Part shown: positions 54,066 through 63,361 of the stretch, in pieces
How the letters are laid out: every line of letters starts with the position of its first letter
Position numbering within the stretch: position 1 is the first letter of the stretch
From: KACC-23026 sp963829575
GTDB taxonomy: Bacteria > Bacillota > Bacilli > Bacillales > Sporolactobacillaceae
DNA: 64,000 bases
Assembly: GCA_963829575.1 (NCBI GenBank)
Contig: CAWHJF010000012.1
Coordinates: 434,001 to 498,000, forward strand
Direction: 5' to 3'
Position numbers and translations under genes: made by a program
Notes under the pieces: generated by a model
The model's input: only the letters and a program-made list of their open reading frames with translations
Databases searched by the model: none
Told to the model about the DNA's origin: nothing

Positions 54066-54809
54066 GTGCCAACTGAACAAAGAGTCGTTGTTGTAACCGG
54101 CGGTGCCAATGGAATCGGTCGTGGGGTGGCGCGAGCGTTTGCTGAACGGGGCGATTGTGTGGTCGTTGCGGATGTTTCAGAAGCGTCTGGCCTCATTGAG
54201 GAACTGAAAGAGCGTGCAGGAGATGCCCATTTCGTTCAAACGGACGTCCGCGATCCAGAACAGATCGAGCATTTGTTTCGCTACATAGAAAACCATTTGG
54301 GACGAGTGGATGTGCTAATTAATAACGCAGGCGTGTCTCGTTTTACACCGTTCGAGGAATTGACCGTTGAGATCTGGGAGGACGTCATCCATACGAATTT
54401 AAGAGGCAATATGTTATGTGCCCAAAAGGCTTCTAAGCTGATGAAGTCAATTGGGATTCATGGATCCATCGTTAATATCGCCTCCACTCGGGCAAGCATG
54501 TCTGAACCGAATTCAGAAGCTTACGCGGCAACAAAAGGGGGGATTGTGGGGTTGACCCATGCGCTTGCGGCCACTTTAAGTGACGCGCGCATTACCGTCA
54601 ACGCAATCAGTCCAGGTTGGATTGAGACCCAGGATTATGAGGGCCTGCGCGCTATTGATCATGAGCAGCATTTTTCAAAGCGGGTTGGGACACCAGAGGA
54701 TATTGCCCGAGCTTGTCTTTATTTAACCGATCCAAAGAATGATTTTGTTACAGGTGTCAACCTTGTGGTAGATGGTGGAATGACACGCAAAATGATTTAT
54801 GAGCACTAA
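54066..54809 (+). CDS. Short-chain dehydrogenase/reductase
   Basis: A 247-aa SDR. NAD(P)-binding VVTGGANGIGRGVA (residues about 9-22), NNAGVS, and the catalytic triad in SIVNIAS and YAATKGG (YxxxK). ISPGWIETQDY and VDGGM complete the fold. GTG start after AAGGGGGG. Resembles glucose-1-dehydrogenase-like SDRs. Substrate unknown; it may be co-transcribed with the AKR. Confidence 0.85.
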   Translation: MPTEQRVVVVTGGANGIGRGVARAFAERGDCVVVADVSEASGLIEELKERAGDAHFVQTDVRDPEQIEHLFRYIENHLGRVDVLINNAGVSRFTPFEELTVEIWEDVIHTNLRGNMLCAQKASKLMKSIGIHGSIVNIASTRASMSEPNSEAYAATKGGIVGLTHALAATLSDARITVNAISPGWIETQDYEGLRAIDHEQHFSKRVGTPEDIARACLYLTDPKNDFVTGVNLVVDGGMTRKMIYEH

Positions 54810-54867
54810 AGAGTGGATGAAAAACGAGGAACCTGCTCATCCTAATTTTTATTAGGAGGTGCTCTTT

Positions 54868-55038
54868 ATGGAAAAGAAAAGACCAGATGAGGAGCCAACC
54901 GTTGCGTCAGGAATTGATGACGACGAAGAATTAAATCAAGAAGCAACGGAAGAAGAAGTTGAAGAAGGCGAGTATACCGAGGTTACACGGCTTGTCTGGG
55001 ATGAATATGAGCCAAGTGAGGAAGAAGAAAACGAATAA
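54868..55038 (+). CDS. Small highly acidic protein
   Basis: A 56-aa protein with about one third Asp/Glu, no cysteine and no hydrophobic segment. It reads EEPTVASGIDDDEELNQ at the N-terminal side and EYTEVTRLVWDEYEP later. The strong TTAGGAGG site argues that it is translated; the hairpin CCTAATttttATTAGG just before the start partly covers that site. The TRLVWDEY segment suggests a conserved binding motif, but I do not recognise a family. A terminator follows. Confidence 0.7.
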   Translation: MEKKRPDEEPTVASGIDDDEELNQEATEEEVEEGEYTEVTRLVWDEYEPSEEEENE

Positions 55039-55042
55039 GTAA

Positions 55043-55089
55043 GAGGCTGCTTGAATTGGAGCGTACCAACCTCCAATGGGCAGCCTTTT
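55043..55089 (+). terminator. Terminator of the small acidic protein gene
   Basis: AGGCTGC..ATTGGAG pairs with CTCCAAT..GCAGCC, followed by TTTT. Confidence 0.8.
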
Positions 55090-55150
55090 CGCCTGTTTTA
55101 GTAAGTAAAAAGGGCCTTTTTCAAGGCGTCAAGTAGAGAAAGGAATTCAT

Positions 55151-55651
55151 TTATTCATCGTCAATGTCAATGGTATTCTGGGTCTTAGGATATTTAGGCC
55201 CTCTGATTTCTAAAATACCGTCGCGAAAACGGGCTTTGGTTTTTTGACGATAGACGCGATAAGGGATTTGGATGGTTCGTTCAGATTGCTGAAATCGGCG
55301 CTCGCGTCTATAGTAGTTGCTCGCAGACTGATCTTCAAAACGATCATCATTAATAATAGCAAGACGGATTCGATCGCCTAGCGTTTCAATATGAATTTGA
55401 CTTTTCTTGACTCCAGGTAAATCCGCCTTTACAACCCATTGGTCTTTCGTCTCGTACAAATCGACCGGAAATCCTCTGTCCATCGCAAACGGGTGGTTTT
55501 GAAAAAAGGAGTCGATAGAATCGAGGACACCACGATATTCTTCGTTGACAAAGAAGTCGTCGATCCGGCCTAAAATACCTCCTTGAAAAGGATTCATAGG
55601 CGGGTTTGGACGTCTTGGACTTGGACGGTTTTCTTCCTCACGTTCAGCCAA
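55151..55651 (-). CDS. Hsp20/alpha-crystallin family protein
   Basis: Small heat-shock-like protein of 166 aa. The alpha-crystallin domain spans about 75-160, with DLYETKDQWVVKADLPGVKKSQIHI and the C-terminal DGILEIRGPKYPKTQ. The frame opens further upstream, but TTG 55651 has GGAAGGAG 8 nt before it. The N-terminal Pro/Arg/Asn-rich segment and the FFxN patterns resemble Bacillus spore-coat CotM-type and general Hsp20 proteins. A holdase chaperone role is likely; spore location is uncertain. Confidence 0.8.
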   Translation of the reverse strand: MAEREEENRPSPRRPNPPMNPFQGGILGRIDDFFVNEEYRGVLDSIDSFFQNHPFAMDRGFPVDLYETKDQWVVKADLPGVKKSQIHIETLGDRIRLAIINDDRFEDQSASNYYRRERRFQQSERTIQIPYRVYRQKTKARFRDGILEIRGPKYPKTQNTIDIDDE

Positions 55652-55874
55652 GAGACTCACTCCTTCCATGCGATAGTCCTTTAATATACTATGGAAAGCA
55701 CACACAAAATGCGATAGGCGATGGCCCATTTTATCTCACCTTAACGGGCAGTAACGTTCATCCTACTTTCAACATAGGGCAAATCACGTCATGTTGATTG
55801 CGCGATTTAAAAGTGAATTATGATACTATTATAAAAGGATTATGATTAAAACGTTTAAAGGAGGCGCTCGCGAG

Positions 55875-56744
55875 ATGAGCTCGAAAACAACAGTGATTGG
55901 TTTTATTGGAACAGGTGTTATGGGACAGGGGATGGCCCAGAATCTTCTAAATGCGGGTTATCCGGTTCAAGTTTATAATCGTACGGAATCAAAAGCAGAA
56001 GCCTTAATTGCAAATGGAGCCAAGTGGGTGCCAAGCATTCAGGCGTTGGCTCAAAGCTCTGATGTCGTGATTACCATAGTTGGGTATCCAAAGGATGTGG
56101 AGCAGGTTTATCTTGAGGATGGCGTTGTTGAACATGCCAAAGAGGGTGCTATTCTTATTGATATGACCACCTCTTCTCCGACACTAGCTGTTCGCATTCA
56201 TGAAGCCGCCAAGCAGAAGGGGTTAACGAGTCTTGATGCGCCTGTTTCTGGTGGAGATATTGGTGCACGTAGTGGCAAGCTTTCAATCATGGTAGGTGGA
56301 GAAGAAGACGCGTTTCAGCAAGTCTTGCCGGTCTTTGAAGTGATGGGTCAAAACGTCGTCTATCAAGGACAAGCGGGTAGCGGTCAGCACACTAAGCTGA
56401 GCAATCAAATTGCCATCGCGAGTAATATGTTAGGTGTCTGTGAAGCCATTGCATACGCCGTCAAGGCAGGCCTCAATCCAGAAACCGTGCTTAAAAGTAT
56501 TTCGAGTGGTGCAGCGGGTAGTTTCTCACTCACAAACCTCGCACCACGCATGCTAAAAGGTGACTTTGACCCAGGCTTTTATGTCAAACATTTTATTAAA
56601 GATATGACGATCGCGCTAGAGTCTGCTGAAGAGATGGGACTTCTAACCCCTGGCCTTAAACTTGCGAAAGAACGCTATGAAGCGCTTGCCAGCCAAGGCG
56701 GCGAAGACCTCGGCACACAAGCGCTGTATAAACTTTATAACTAA
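55875..56744 (+). CDS. NAD(P)-dependent beta-hydroxyacid dehydrogenase (YkwC-like)
   Basis: A 289-aa member of the 3-hydroxyisobutyrate/6-phosphogluconate dehydrogenase-like family. The Rossmann motif is IGFIGTGVMGQGMAQNLLNAG (residues about 8-28), substrate signature DAPVSGGDIGARSGKLS and catalytic Lys in GQHTKLSNQ. The frame opens at 55842; ATG 55875 after AAAGGAGG is the better start. Exact substrate unknown. Confidence 0.88.
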   Translation: MSSKTTVIGFIGTGVMGQGMAQNLLNAGYPVQVYNRTESKAEALIANGAKWVPSIQALAQSSDVVITIVGYPKDVEQVYLEDGVVEHAKEGAILIDMTTSSPTLAVRIHEAAKQKGLTSLDAPVSGGDIGARSGKLSIMVGGEEDAFQQVLPVFEVMGQNVVYQGQAGSGQHTKLSNQIAIASNMLGVCEAIAYAVKAGLNPETVLKSISSGAAGSFSLTNLAPRMLKGDFDPGFYVKHFIKDMTIALESAEEMGLLTPGLKLAKERYEALASQGGEDLGTQALYKLYN

Positions 56745-56791
56745 TAGTCGTTCGTTTAGGGTGGATATATTTTTATAAATAAATAGCCTAA

Positions 56792-56837
56792 GCGAAAATA
56801 ATCGAGACGCCTGCGGAAAAAGCGAGATTATTTTCGC
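56792..56837. repeat. Dispersed intergenic repeat, copy C (hairpin)
   Basis: A 12-bp perfect inverted repeat, GCGAAAATAATC (56792-56803)/GATTATTTTCGC (56826-56837), encloses GAGACGCCTGCGGAAAAAGC, the core shared with copies A and D. Sits between convergent genes. Confidence 0.75.
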
Positions 56838-56855
56838 AGATAACTAATGATCCAT

Positions 56856-58400
56856 TCAGTGAAAATACGGCCCAAATAAAAAGGTTAGAGTTAGGAAAAA
56901 GAGGGCTAATCCACGCGTGAAGAGCCATTTTCCAGGCCACTTGTGAGCACTCTGCCACCACATATAAAGGCCTGATACAAAACCTGCACCGATCACGTAA
57001 AGGGCACCACTCCAAGGCAGTGTTAAATAGATCGGAAGGTCACTCGCAGTTTTTAGCACATGGTAAATCAAATCGATTTCGGACAAAACGAACACCAACA
57101 CCGAGGCGCTTCCCAACTTAGAAGGCGAGTAGGCCGCCCCTCTCCATCTTGTCAGAATGAGATGGAGAAGCAGTGCTGGAATTCCGTACATAAGGAGCAT
57201 TAAAATAAAATGCAACATTGGACGCACATTGTGACGCGTATCTTGAACCGCATGCCGGAAATCAAGCAAAGTAGGCTTTAAGCTTTGCTTGGTCAAATCC
57301 GCTTGGTGGCTGGTAAACTGGAGCGCCACTTTATGGCCACTTTTTGGGGTTTGCCAACCAATTAGGTTTTGAGCTGCAGTTCCCCAAAATGGCTTGGCCT
57401 TTGGCAAAACTGAATCGGAGCGTTTCTCAGCTTCCCAAGCCCCGTTTTTCTGAATCGCTTCAAAGACGGTATTAGGGAAACCATCCCGTGAGTCGCCTAC
57501 AAAAACCATTTTCGGAATACCTTTTTCTTCGCCTAACTGAATGTCATGTAGGGTGGTGATCGGTTTTCCATTAGCTTTGACTGTGAAAAAATGGGCCTTT
57601 GGCTGGCCGATTTGCCCTTGTTGCAAAAGCGCTTGGTTGATCCGGACTTGCTCTAATTTGGTTTGTTTTTTCGAATTCTCCCAGGCAATTAAAAGGTAAT
57701 AGCTATTATTAAGTTTCGTCACTTGGGCGGTCTGCAGACGTTCGCCTGCTTTAGGCTGAATCCATCCCATTTTTAAAGGGGTATAGCCATGGTCGTCTTC
57801 ATCTTTTAAAAGAAAGAAAGACACCTTTTTGGAAGAGGAACTTTGGGTAGCTACGAGCAGTGTTTTCGCATCAGGTAACGATTGAATAGAAAGGATTGGC
57901 GACGCAAAGCCGGCAATCTCTGAACGCTTCACAGTTTTGGGCAAAAATTCATATAAATGAAAGGCGTCTGAATAAAAAAAGACCGGATTGGCAGCCCCGG
58001 TTTCGGAAGCCTGCGAGGTCACCTTATAAGAATGATTGTTTTTAAAAAGGTACAGAGCCTGATCTTTTTTGTAGATGAAGGACTTCCCGTTCCCCCAAAG
58101 AATCGATTGGATCGGGCCTTGAACCGAAAAAGGAGTCGGATCCGTTACCTTAAGCGTGTCGGATATTGAGGATCGCGTCACATGATTCGTGCCACTTGTA
58201 TAAACGTAAAGTTGGTTTCCTTTTGTTTGGATAAGTGGAGTAGCCAGGGATTGAAGCGGTTGAGAGGGTGTGAGTGTTCGACTCCATCCGGCAGCGGGAA
58301 GTTTCAAAATATGAGTCATTTCAGTTTGAACTTGCAAGACAAATAAACCAATTAATAATAACAATGGAACCACATAGTGTTTGATCATTTTAACAGTCAT
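56856..58400 (-). CDS. Membrane protein of unknown function with large extracytoplasmic domain
   Basis: A 514-aa protein from ATG 58400, which has GAGAGGG upstream. One N-terminal transmembrane helix (about residues 10-26). A soluble domain of about 350 residues follows with repeated beta-rich segments such as YVYTSGTNHV, LYLFKNNHSY and LLVATQSSSSKK, suggesting a propeller. Four C-terminal transmembrane helices (about 395-510) close it. I do not recognise the family. The layout suggests a sensor or envelope protein. No partner gene is adjacent. Confidence 0.7.
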   Translation of the reverse strand: MTVKMIKHYVVPLLLLIGLFVLQVQTEMTHILKLPAAGWSRTLTPSQPLQSLATPLIQTKGNQLYVYTSGTNHVTRSSISDTLKVTDPTPFSVQGPIQSILWGNGKSFIYKKDQALYLFKNNHSYKVTSQASETGAANPVFFYSDAFHLYEFLPKTVKRSEIAGFASPILSIQSLPDAKTLLVATQSSSSKKVSFFLLKDEDDHGYTPLKMGWIQPKAGERLQTAQVTKLNNSYYLLIAWENSKKQTKLEQVRINQALLQQGQIGQPKAHFFTVKANGKPITTLHDIQLGEEKGIPKMVFVGDSRDGFPNTVFEAIQKNGAWEAEKRSDSVLPKAKPFWGTAAQNLIGWQTPKSGHKVALQFTSHQADLTKQSLKPTLLDFRHAVQDTRHNVRPMLHFILMLLMYGIPALLLHLILTRWRGAAYSPSKLGSASVLVFVLSEIDLIYHVLKTASDLPIYLTLPWSGALYVIGAGFVSGLYMWWQSAHKWPGKWLFTRGLALFFLTLTFLFGPYFH

Positions 58401-58683
58401 CTTCAAGGACCCTCTCTTTCTAATGATAGGGAACGTTATGTCTTCAAGAGTCATGCGGGCAATGGAGCGACAGATGCCCCAATCATAAAGGTTGCCTCTA
58501 AAATAGAGACAGGCTTACTGCTATTAGATGATTCAATTCCTGAGAATATGAGTCATTCTCGAAAATATATGAATGAGCTCGGGCGTTCTTGTTTAGATTG
58601 AAAGGAAATGCTTTTATTGGTTTTTGAATTTTAAAGGGACTAAGGTATTATTAAAGTATTGGAGAAATAAGGGAGTGCCCAAA

Positions 58684-59760
58684 ATGAGGAAATTTAAAGG
58701 AAGCTTTTTAGGAGGACGAATTGCTAAGAGCTTTCTTGCGTCACTAATTACTGCCTATATTTGTCAATTTCTGAATTGGCCCCCATTATTTGCTGTGATG
58801 ACCTCGGTGGTTTCCATTGAAAACACCTCTTCTGACAGTTTTAAAAAAGGGTTAATTCGTTTTCCAGCTTCCGCCATTGGGGCCGGAATTGCTATGGGAC
58901 TTGAAGCGTTTATTGGCAAATCTGCCCTGTCCTATACACTAGCCGCAACGCTCACACTCATTGTGTGTACCCGTCTGAAACTCTATGATGGACTGGTGGT
59001 TGCGGTGCTGACTGCCGTTGCCATGTTACCCAATACGTATGGCGCCTATTTAGATTCATTTTTCATCCGGTTAGCCACCACCTTTACAGGAATAACGGTT
59101 GCTATTTTAATTAATTATTTAATTCTTCCTCCTAATTATTATGTAAAAATTAAAGACAATACGGACAGAATGGTGAAAGAGTCTGCCAAATGGCTCAAGC
59201 TTTTTTTTGCAGAAGAACTGCCAACCAAAACCCGATTGCGCCTTGCCTATCAGGCCCAGGTTAAAGAATTGGATGGGACGTTTAAGTTGGTTAATTTTCA
59301 ACGAAGTGAGTGGCGGTATCATTGGAGAGGGAAAGAGAAAATTAACTTGCTCAATGACTCACAAAGACTTTTAGAAAAAATCCAAACCCTCCAACACGAG
59401 TTGGCGGATTTGATTTATTTTTCATGCTACCCAAGTGTTTTTGATGAAGAAAATAAAAGCCTCGTCCAAACTTACGGAATCGAACTGGTAAAGGCCCTTG
59501 AGTCCTTATCTACTCCTTTTTCTCAAGATTATAATCGGACCTTTGCAGCCATTTGTCAGGTTTATGAGAAAACCAAAACAGAAGAGGTCGCGTTGCTAAA
59601 CGAGCATCCTCACTTAAGTCTCAAACTCAAACTGCTTTATGATTTATTTGATATTCATGATTTAGTCGCGGATATGAAAGCGACCTTTAAAACCACTCAA
59701 GACGAGGAGAGCACGTTACATGACAAATTATCCATTTCCGATCGAAGCCTCGATCAATGA
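58684..59760 (+). CDS. UPF0421/aromatic acid exporter family membrane protein
   Basis: A 358-aa protein with an N-terminal FUSC-like membrane domain (about residues 10-150, about five helices, including LNWPPLFAVMTSVVSIENTS) and a helical cytoplasmic C-terminal half. It resembles B. subtilis YgaE and the ArAE transporters. The frame opens at 58624; ATG 58684 fits the family start. It overlaps the next amidase gene by 41 bp, so translation is coupled. Substrate unknown, possibly aromatic acids. Confidence 0.8.
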   Translation: MRKFKGSFLGGRIAKSFLASLITAYICQFLNWPPLFAVMTSVVSIENTSSDSFKKGLIRFPASAIGAGIAMGLEAFIGKSALSYTLAATLTLIVCTRLKLYDGLVVAVLTAVAMLPNTYGAYLDSFFIRLATTFTGITVAILINYLILPPNYYVKIKDNTDRMVKESAKWLKLFFAEELPTKTRLRLAYQAQVKELDGTFKLVNFQRSEWRYHWRGKEKINLLNDSQRLLEKIQTLQHELADLIYFSCYPSVFDEENKSLVQTYGIELVKALESLSTPFSQDYNRTFAAICQVYEKTKTEEVALLNEHPHLSLKLKLLYDLFDIHDLVADMKATFKTTQDEESTLHDKLSISDRSLDQ

Positions 59761-61186
59761 TTTACAAAAAGCCTTAGAATCTGGAGAGACCACTTCGCTT
59801 GAACTGGTTCATTTCTATTTCAAACAGATTGCCGCTTATAACGATACCGTTAACGCCGTGATTGAAGTGAATGCGGATGCGGCGTTCATTGCCAGCGTTT
59901 TAGATGCCGAGCGACAAGTGCGTGGAGCTCGTGGTCCATTGCACGGAATCCCGGTCTTAATTAAAGATAATATCGATACAGCTGACCATATGCACACAAG
60001 TGCGGGATCCATTGCTTTAAAAGACCATTACGCCAAAAAAGATGCGTTTGTCGCCCAGAAACTTCGTGAAGCAGGCGCTGTGATTCTCGGGAAAGTCAAC
60101 CTAACGGAATGGGCGAATTTTATCAGTGATCATATGCCGAGCGGCTTCAGTTCAAGGGGCGGGCAAGTTCAGAATCCCTATGGACCTGGAAAATTTGATG
60201 TCGGAGGCTCTAGTGCAGGGTCAGCCGCATCGGTTGCATGCAATATGGCTCCTATTGCGATCGGGACTGAAACATCGGGTTCGATTCTCAATCCGGCAAG
60301 CCAAAACAACTTGGTTGGAATTAAGCCTACGGTTGGGTTGGTAAGTCGCTCGGGGATTATTCCAATTTCCCATAGTCAGGACACCGCGGGTCCTATTGCA
60401 AAATCCGTTCGAGATGCGGCCATTTTACTTAACGCGATTGTGGGGGAGGATCCGACTGATCCCGTGACGACACTAGGCTCCCATTACGCAGAAAAAGATT
60501 ATACGGATTTTCTAAATGCGGATGGGTTAAAAGGCAAACGAATTGGTGTGCCGCGTGAGCGCTTTTATTCCGAGTGTTCCGAGGATGTCATGCGACGAGT
60601 TGAAGAAGCTATTGAGGTGATGAAGACATTAGGGGCTGAGATTGTGGATCCAGTTCTGATCCCTGAGGCAAAAGCAGAGGAAAGTTTAGATGTATTGGTC
60701 TATGAATTTAAACCCGCTCTGAATGCTTATTTAAAAGATGTAGAACCTCATCTTCCGGTTCATTCCCTTAAAGATCTCGTTGGATTTAATGGCGTACATG
60801 CGGATCGTGCCTTAAAGTATGGCCAAGCCCTATTCGAAGAAGCAGAGCGAACAGAAGGGACACTCGCTGAGGCTAAGTATTTGAGCGCGCGTCTTGCGGA
60901 TCTTGATTACTCAAAAGGAATTGATCGTGTTATGGAGGAGCACCAACTAGATGCGTTGATTTTTCCATCCAGTTGGGGGTCCGGGATTGCCGCGAAAGCA
61001 GGTTACCCATCGATTTGTGTGCCCGTTGGCTTTACGGGCGAGGGTGAACCAGTTGGGCTAAGCTTTACAGCACGAGCGTTTGAAGAGCCTAAACTGATTG
61101 AAATGACGTATGCCTATGAACAAGCGTCACATCATCGACAAGCTCCAGTTCTTGAACCTCGCGATGAGTCGATTTATAATAGTTAA
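59720..61186 (+). CDS. Amidase signature family enzyme
   Basis: A 488-aa amidase. Catalytic Lys in GIPVLIKDNIDT (about residue 80), SSAGSAASVACNMAP (about 165-179) and nucleophile Ser in TETSGSILNPASQ (about 185). C-terminal half similar to Bacillus amidases acting on aliphatic or aryl amides. ATG 59720 follows GAGGAG and overlaps the upstream exporter gene. The pairing with a putative aromatic-acid exporter is suggestive but unproven. Distinct from the amidase at 10203 (about 30% resemblance by eye). Confidence 0.88.
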   Translation: MTNYPFPIEASINDLQKALESGETTSLELVHFYFKQIAAYNDTVNAVIEVNADAAFIASVLDAERQVRGARGPLHGIPVLIKDNIDTADHMHTSAGSIALKDHYAKKDAFVAQKLREAGAVILGKVNLTEWANFISDHMPSGFSSRGGQVQNPYGPGKFDVGGSSAGSAASVACNMAPIAIGTETSGSILNPASQNNLVGIKPTVGLVSRSGIIPISHSQDTAGPIAKSVRDAAILLNAIVGEDPTDPVTTLGSHYAEKDYTDFLNADGLKGKRIGVPRERFYSECSEDVMRRVEEAIEVMKTLGAEIVDPVLIPEAKAEESLDVLVYEFKPALNAYLKDVEPHLPVHSLKDLVGFNGVHADRALKYGQALFEEAERTEGTLAEAKYLSARLADLDYSKGIDRVMEEHQLDALIFPSSWGSGIAAKAGYPSICVPVGFTGEGEPVGLSFTARAFEEPKLIEMTYAYEQASHHRQAPVLEPRDESIYNS

Positions 61187-61269
61187 GATGGTTTATGAAT
61201 TAAGGTGAAAAGAATCTGGGCTACTTCGCTCGTTATGCGGGGTCTGTCGAGGATGTTAGGATGGATTAA

Positions 61270-61689
61270 ATGAAAAAGCAACCAACCATAGGTTTGGTCA
61301 ATGGTCAACTTGCGGCGTGTTCCAAAACACCGAATTGTGTGTCCACCACTCACCAAGATCTTAATCGGCTCATGCTTCCAGTCAAATATGAGGGGTTGAG
61401 CTTGGAGGAGGCCAAGGATGTTCTGTTTGAAGTATTGAAGACCTTGCCCAAAATTAAGATTGAAAAAGATGAAGGGACCTATGTTCACGCTGAGGCGCAA
61501 ACTATGGTATTCGAATATGTACAAGATGTAGAGTTCTTATTTGATGAAGAAGCCAAAACGCTTCATTTTAGATCGGCATCACGTGTAGGCTTTACGGATT
61601 TTGGTAGCAACAAACGACGCATGCAATCCATTGTGGCGCGTTTCTTAAGAAAATGTGAAGAGCGTCGTCAAGCCCTAGCGGCAGATTGA
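61270..61689 (+). CDS. DUF1499 family protein
   Basis: A 139-aa protein of the DUF1499 family. It reads GQLAACSKTPNCVST (about residues 13-27) with two cysteines, then EDEGTYVHAEAQTMVF-like EKDEGTYVHAEAQTMVFEYV and the C-terminal FRSASRVGFTDFGSNKRRMQ. It lacks a clear signal peptide. Function unknown in all relatives. Confidence 0.82.
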   Translation: MKKQPTIGLVNGQLAACSKTPNCVSTTHQDLNRLMLPVKYEGLSLEEAKDVLFEVLKTLPKIKIEKDEGTYVHAEAQTMVFEYVQDVEFLFDEEAKTLHFRSASRVGFTDFGSNKRRMQSIVARFLRKCEERRQALAAD

Positions 61690-61823
61690 TACGACGCACG
61701 ATGAAGAACGGATTTTACGGCAGATGACAAAGCTGTAAAATTCGTTTTTTTCTTTTGTTAAAATTTCTCAAGTGTAAAAGGTATGATTATAGCACAAAAA
61801 TAGTAAGGAAAGGAGTGTCATAA

Positions 61824-62141
61824 ATGGATGAACACATTCCGTTTGTTCCATATTTGGGCACAACAAATCCCGTTGTTCCTTTTTTAGGCACCTATTCAAT
61901 AGATGAGTACAATGTTAAGCTCGCCCAAGATCGCTATGAAATATATGTAAACGGCGATTTTGTCGGGTTCAAACCATTGCTTACCCAAAATGCATCGCTT
62001 GAAGATGTCGATTCGTTTTTACACGAACAAGGATTTAAAGCCTTTGACGCCGAAGCAACGGGTGATCATTACAATATTCAAACCGAGGCTGAGGACGACA
62101 AACTGAAACAAGCGCTCCATGTGTATTTACAAACGCGCTAA
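61824..62141 (+). CDS. Small protein of unknown function
   Basis: A 105-aa acidic protein from ATG after AGGAAAGGAG. It begins DEHIPFVPYLGTTNPVVPFLGTY, with a duplicated PYLGT/PFLGT motif, then a compact alpha/beta domain ending HVYLQTR. No cysteines and no membrane segment. It lies upstream of DUF423 and gerQ/cwlJ. I do not recognise a family. Confidence 0.65.
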   Translation: MDEHIPFVPYLGTTNPVVPFLGTYSIDEYNVKLAQDRYEIYVNGDFVGFKPLLTQNASLEDVDSFLHEQGFKAFDAEATGDHYNIQTEAEDDKLKQALHVYLQTR

Positions 62142-62202
62142 CCATCTAGGCCGCCTTATCATAGGGCGGCTATTTTATTCGCATAGAAAGGCAACGGGTA
62201 TT

Positions 62203-62243
62203 CTGGTGTCCGCCGCCAAGATTTCGCGGATTCAGATGCTCTT
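62203..62243 (-). repeat. Short repeat shared with the intron scar
   Basis: Minus-strand AAGAGCATCTGAATCCG...GGCGGACACCAG, matching 53006-53046. Confidence 0.6.
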
Positions 62244-62338
62244 AAGTCTACTTAAACCGGTATTACGCCGAGTCCGGCGGCAACAGTTGTGGTAAGATAT
62301 TGTTTAGATGGATTTTAGAACAGGGAAGGATGACGAAG

Positions 62339-62713
62339 GTGAAAGTATTTTTAGTTTTGGGGACGATTAATGCCTTTATTTCAATTGCCTTGGGTGCGTT
62401 TGGGGCACATGGACTTAAAAACAAGCTCTCGGCTAAGTACTTGGACATTTACCAAACCGGTGTCCATTATCACATGATTCACGCGCTTGGTCTAATCGCA
62501 GTGGGCATTCTGTTCGCTACGATTACTCAAAACCAAACCGGTCTCATGACTTGGGCAGGGTGGCTCATGTTTATTGGGATTGTTCTTTTTTCAGGAAGCC
62601 TCTATGTCTTAAGTCTAACCCAAGTCTCTGTGCTTGGTGCGATTACACCGATTGGCGGATTATGCTTCTTGGCGAGTTGGCTGCTTCTTACACTCGCGAT
62701 CATCAAGGCTTGA
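62339..62713 (+). CDS. DUF423 family membrane protein (YwdK-like)
   Basis: A 124-aa protein with four transmembrane helices. The N-terminus KVFLVLGTINAFISIALGAFGAHGL and YQTGVHYHMIHALGLIAVG are the DUF423 hallmarks. GTG 62339 follows GGGAAGG and matches family starts; the frame opens 39 nt earlier. In B. subtilis ywdK lies next to gerQ (ywdL), and the same order is seen here. Function unknown. Confidence 0.85.
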   Translation: MKVFLVLGTINAFISIALGAFGAHGLKNKLSAKYLDIYQTGVHYHMIHALGLIAVGILFATITQNQTGLMTWAGWLMFIGIVLFSGSLYVLSLTQVSVLGAITPIGGLCFLASWLLLTLAIIKA

Positions 62714-62730
62714 TAGTGCTACATAAGAAT

Positions 62731-62789
62731 ACTCCCCTAACAGGTAGACAGATTGTGATTTTCATCTGTCTACCGAAAGGGGAGTCTAA
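62731..62789. terminator. Long hairpin between DUF423 and gerQ
   Basis: ACTCCCCT..GGTAGACAGAT pairs with ATCTGTCTACC..AGGGGAGT between convergent genes. Neither strand has a strong T-run, so it may be a structural or weak terminator. Confidence 0.55.
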
Positions 62790-62813
62790 CATTTGAACTC
62801 GATTTTTGACCTA

Positions 62814-63284
62814 TTAGCGATACGGATAGCTATAAGCCACGACACCTTGGAACTGAACATAATCAAGATAGATCAGCGGTAACAGATAACGCGCATTGGT
62901 TTTATTATCCTTCAAAATAAGATGGTCGCGTCCGGCCGCCTCAATATTTCCAACAAAGGCCTTGGATTCGCTGCCACCTGCGTGCTCGAAAGTCATATAG
63001 ACGGTAACCTGTTTGTCTTTATTCAAACGCAAAATGTTCTCGATATAAGAGGCCTGCACAGCTGGCAATGGTGGCGCAGAAGGCTGTGGTGTAGCAGGAT
63101 TTGCTGGAGACGTGGCGCCTGGACCACCGCCTGGCGTTCCGGTTCCCCCTGTTTGTGGTGAAGACGGGTACGGATAATAAGGGACTGAGTTAGGCGTTGG
63201 TGCTCCTTGAGGACCATAATTTGTCGGAGGTGGTGTCGTCCCATAAGGATATCCAGTAGGGTAACCGTTGAATTCATCTGCCAT
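62814..63284 (-). CDS. gerQ: Spore coat protein GerQ
   Basis: Spore coat protein of 156 aa. The N-terminal half is Pro/Gly/Tyr/Ser-rich low complexity; the C-terminal half has the conserved SYIENILRLNKDKQVTVYMTFE and DHLILKDNKTNARYLLPLIYLDYVQF. GerQ is needed for the lysin CwlJ to function and is cross-linked by Tgl in B. subtilis. ATG 63284 has AAGGAG 9 nt upstream. It lies 78 bp after cwlJ in the same direction. Confidence 0.93.
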   Translation of the reverse strand: MADEFNGYPTGYPYGTTPPPTNYGPQGAPTPNSVPYYPYPSSPQTGGTGTPGGGPGATSPANPATPQPSAPPLPAVQASYIENILRLNKDKQVTVYMTFEHAGGSESKAFVGNIEAAGRDHLILKDNKTNARYLLPLIYLDYVQFQGVVAYSYPYR

Positions 63285-63361
63285 GTTCATTCACTCCTTT
63301 TATATTCTCTAATTAAAATTTTAATAGACCTAAGGCAAACCATTTTTTAAACAAATGCTTC

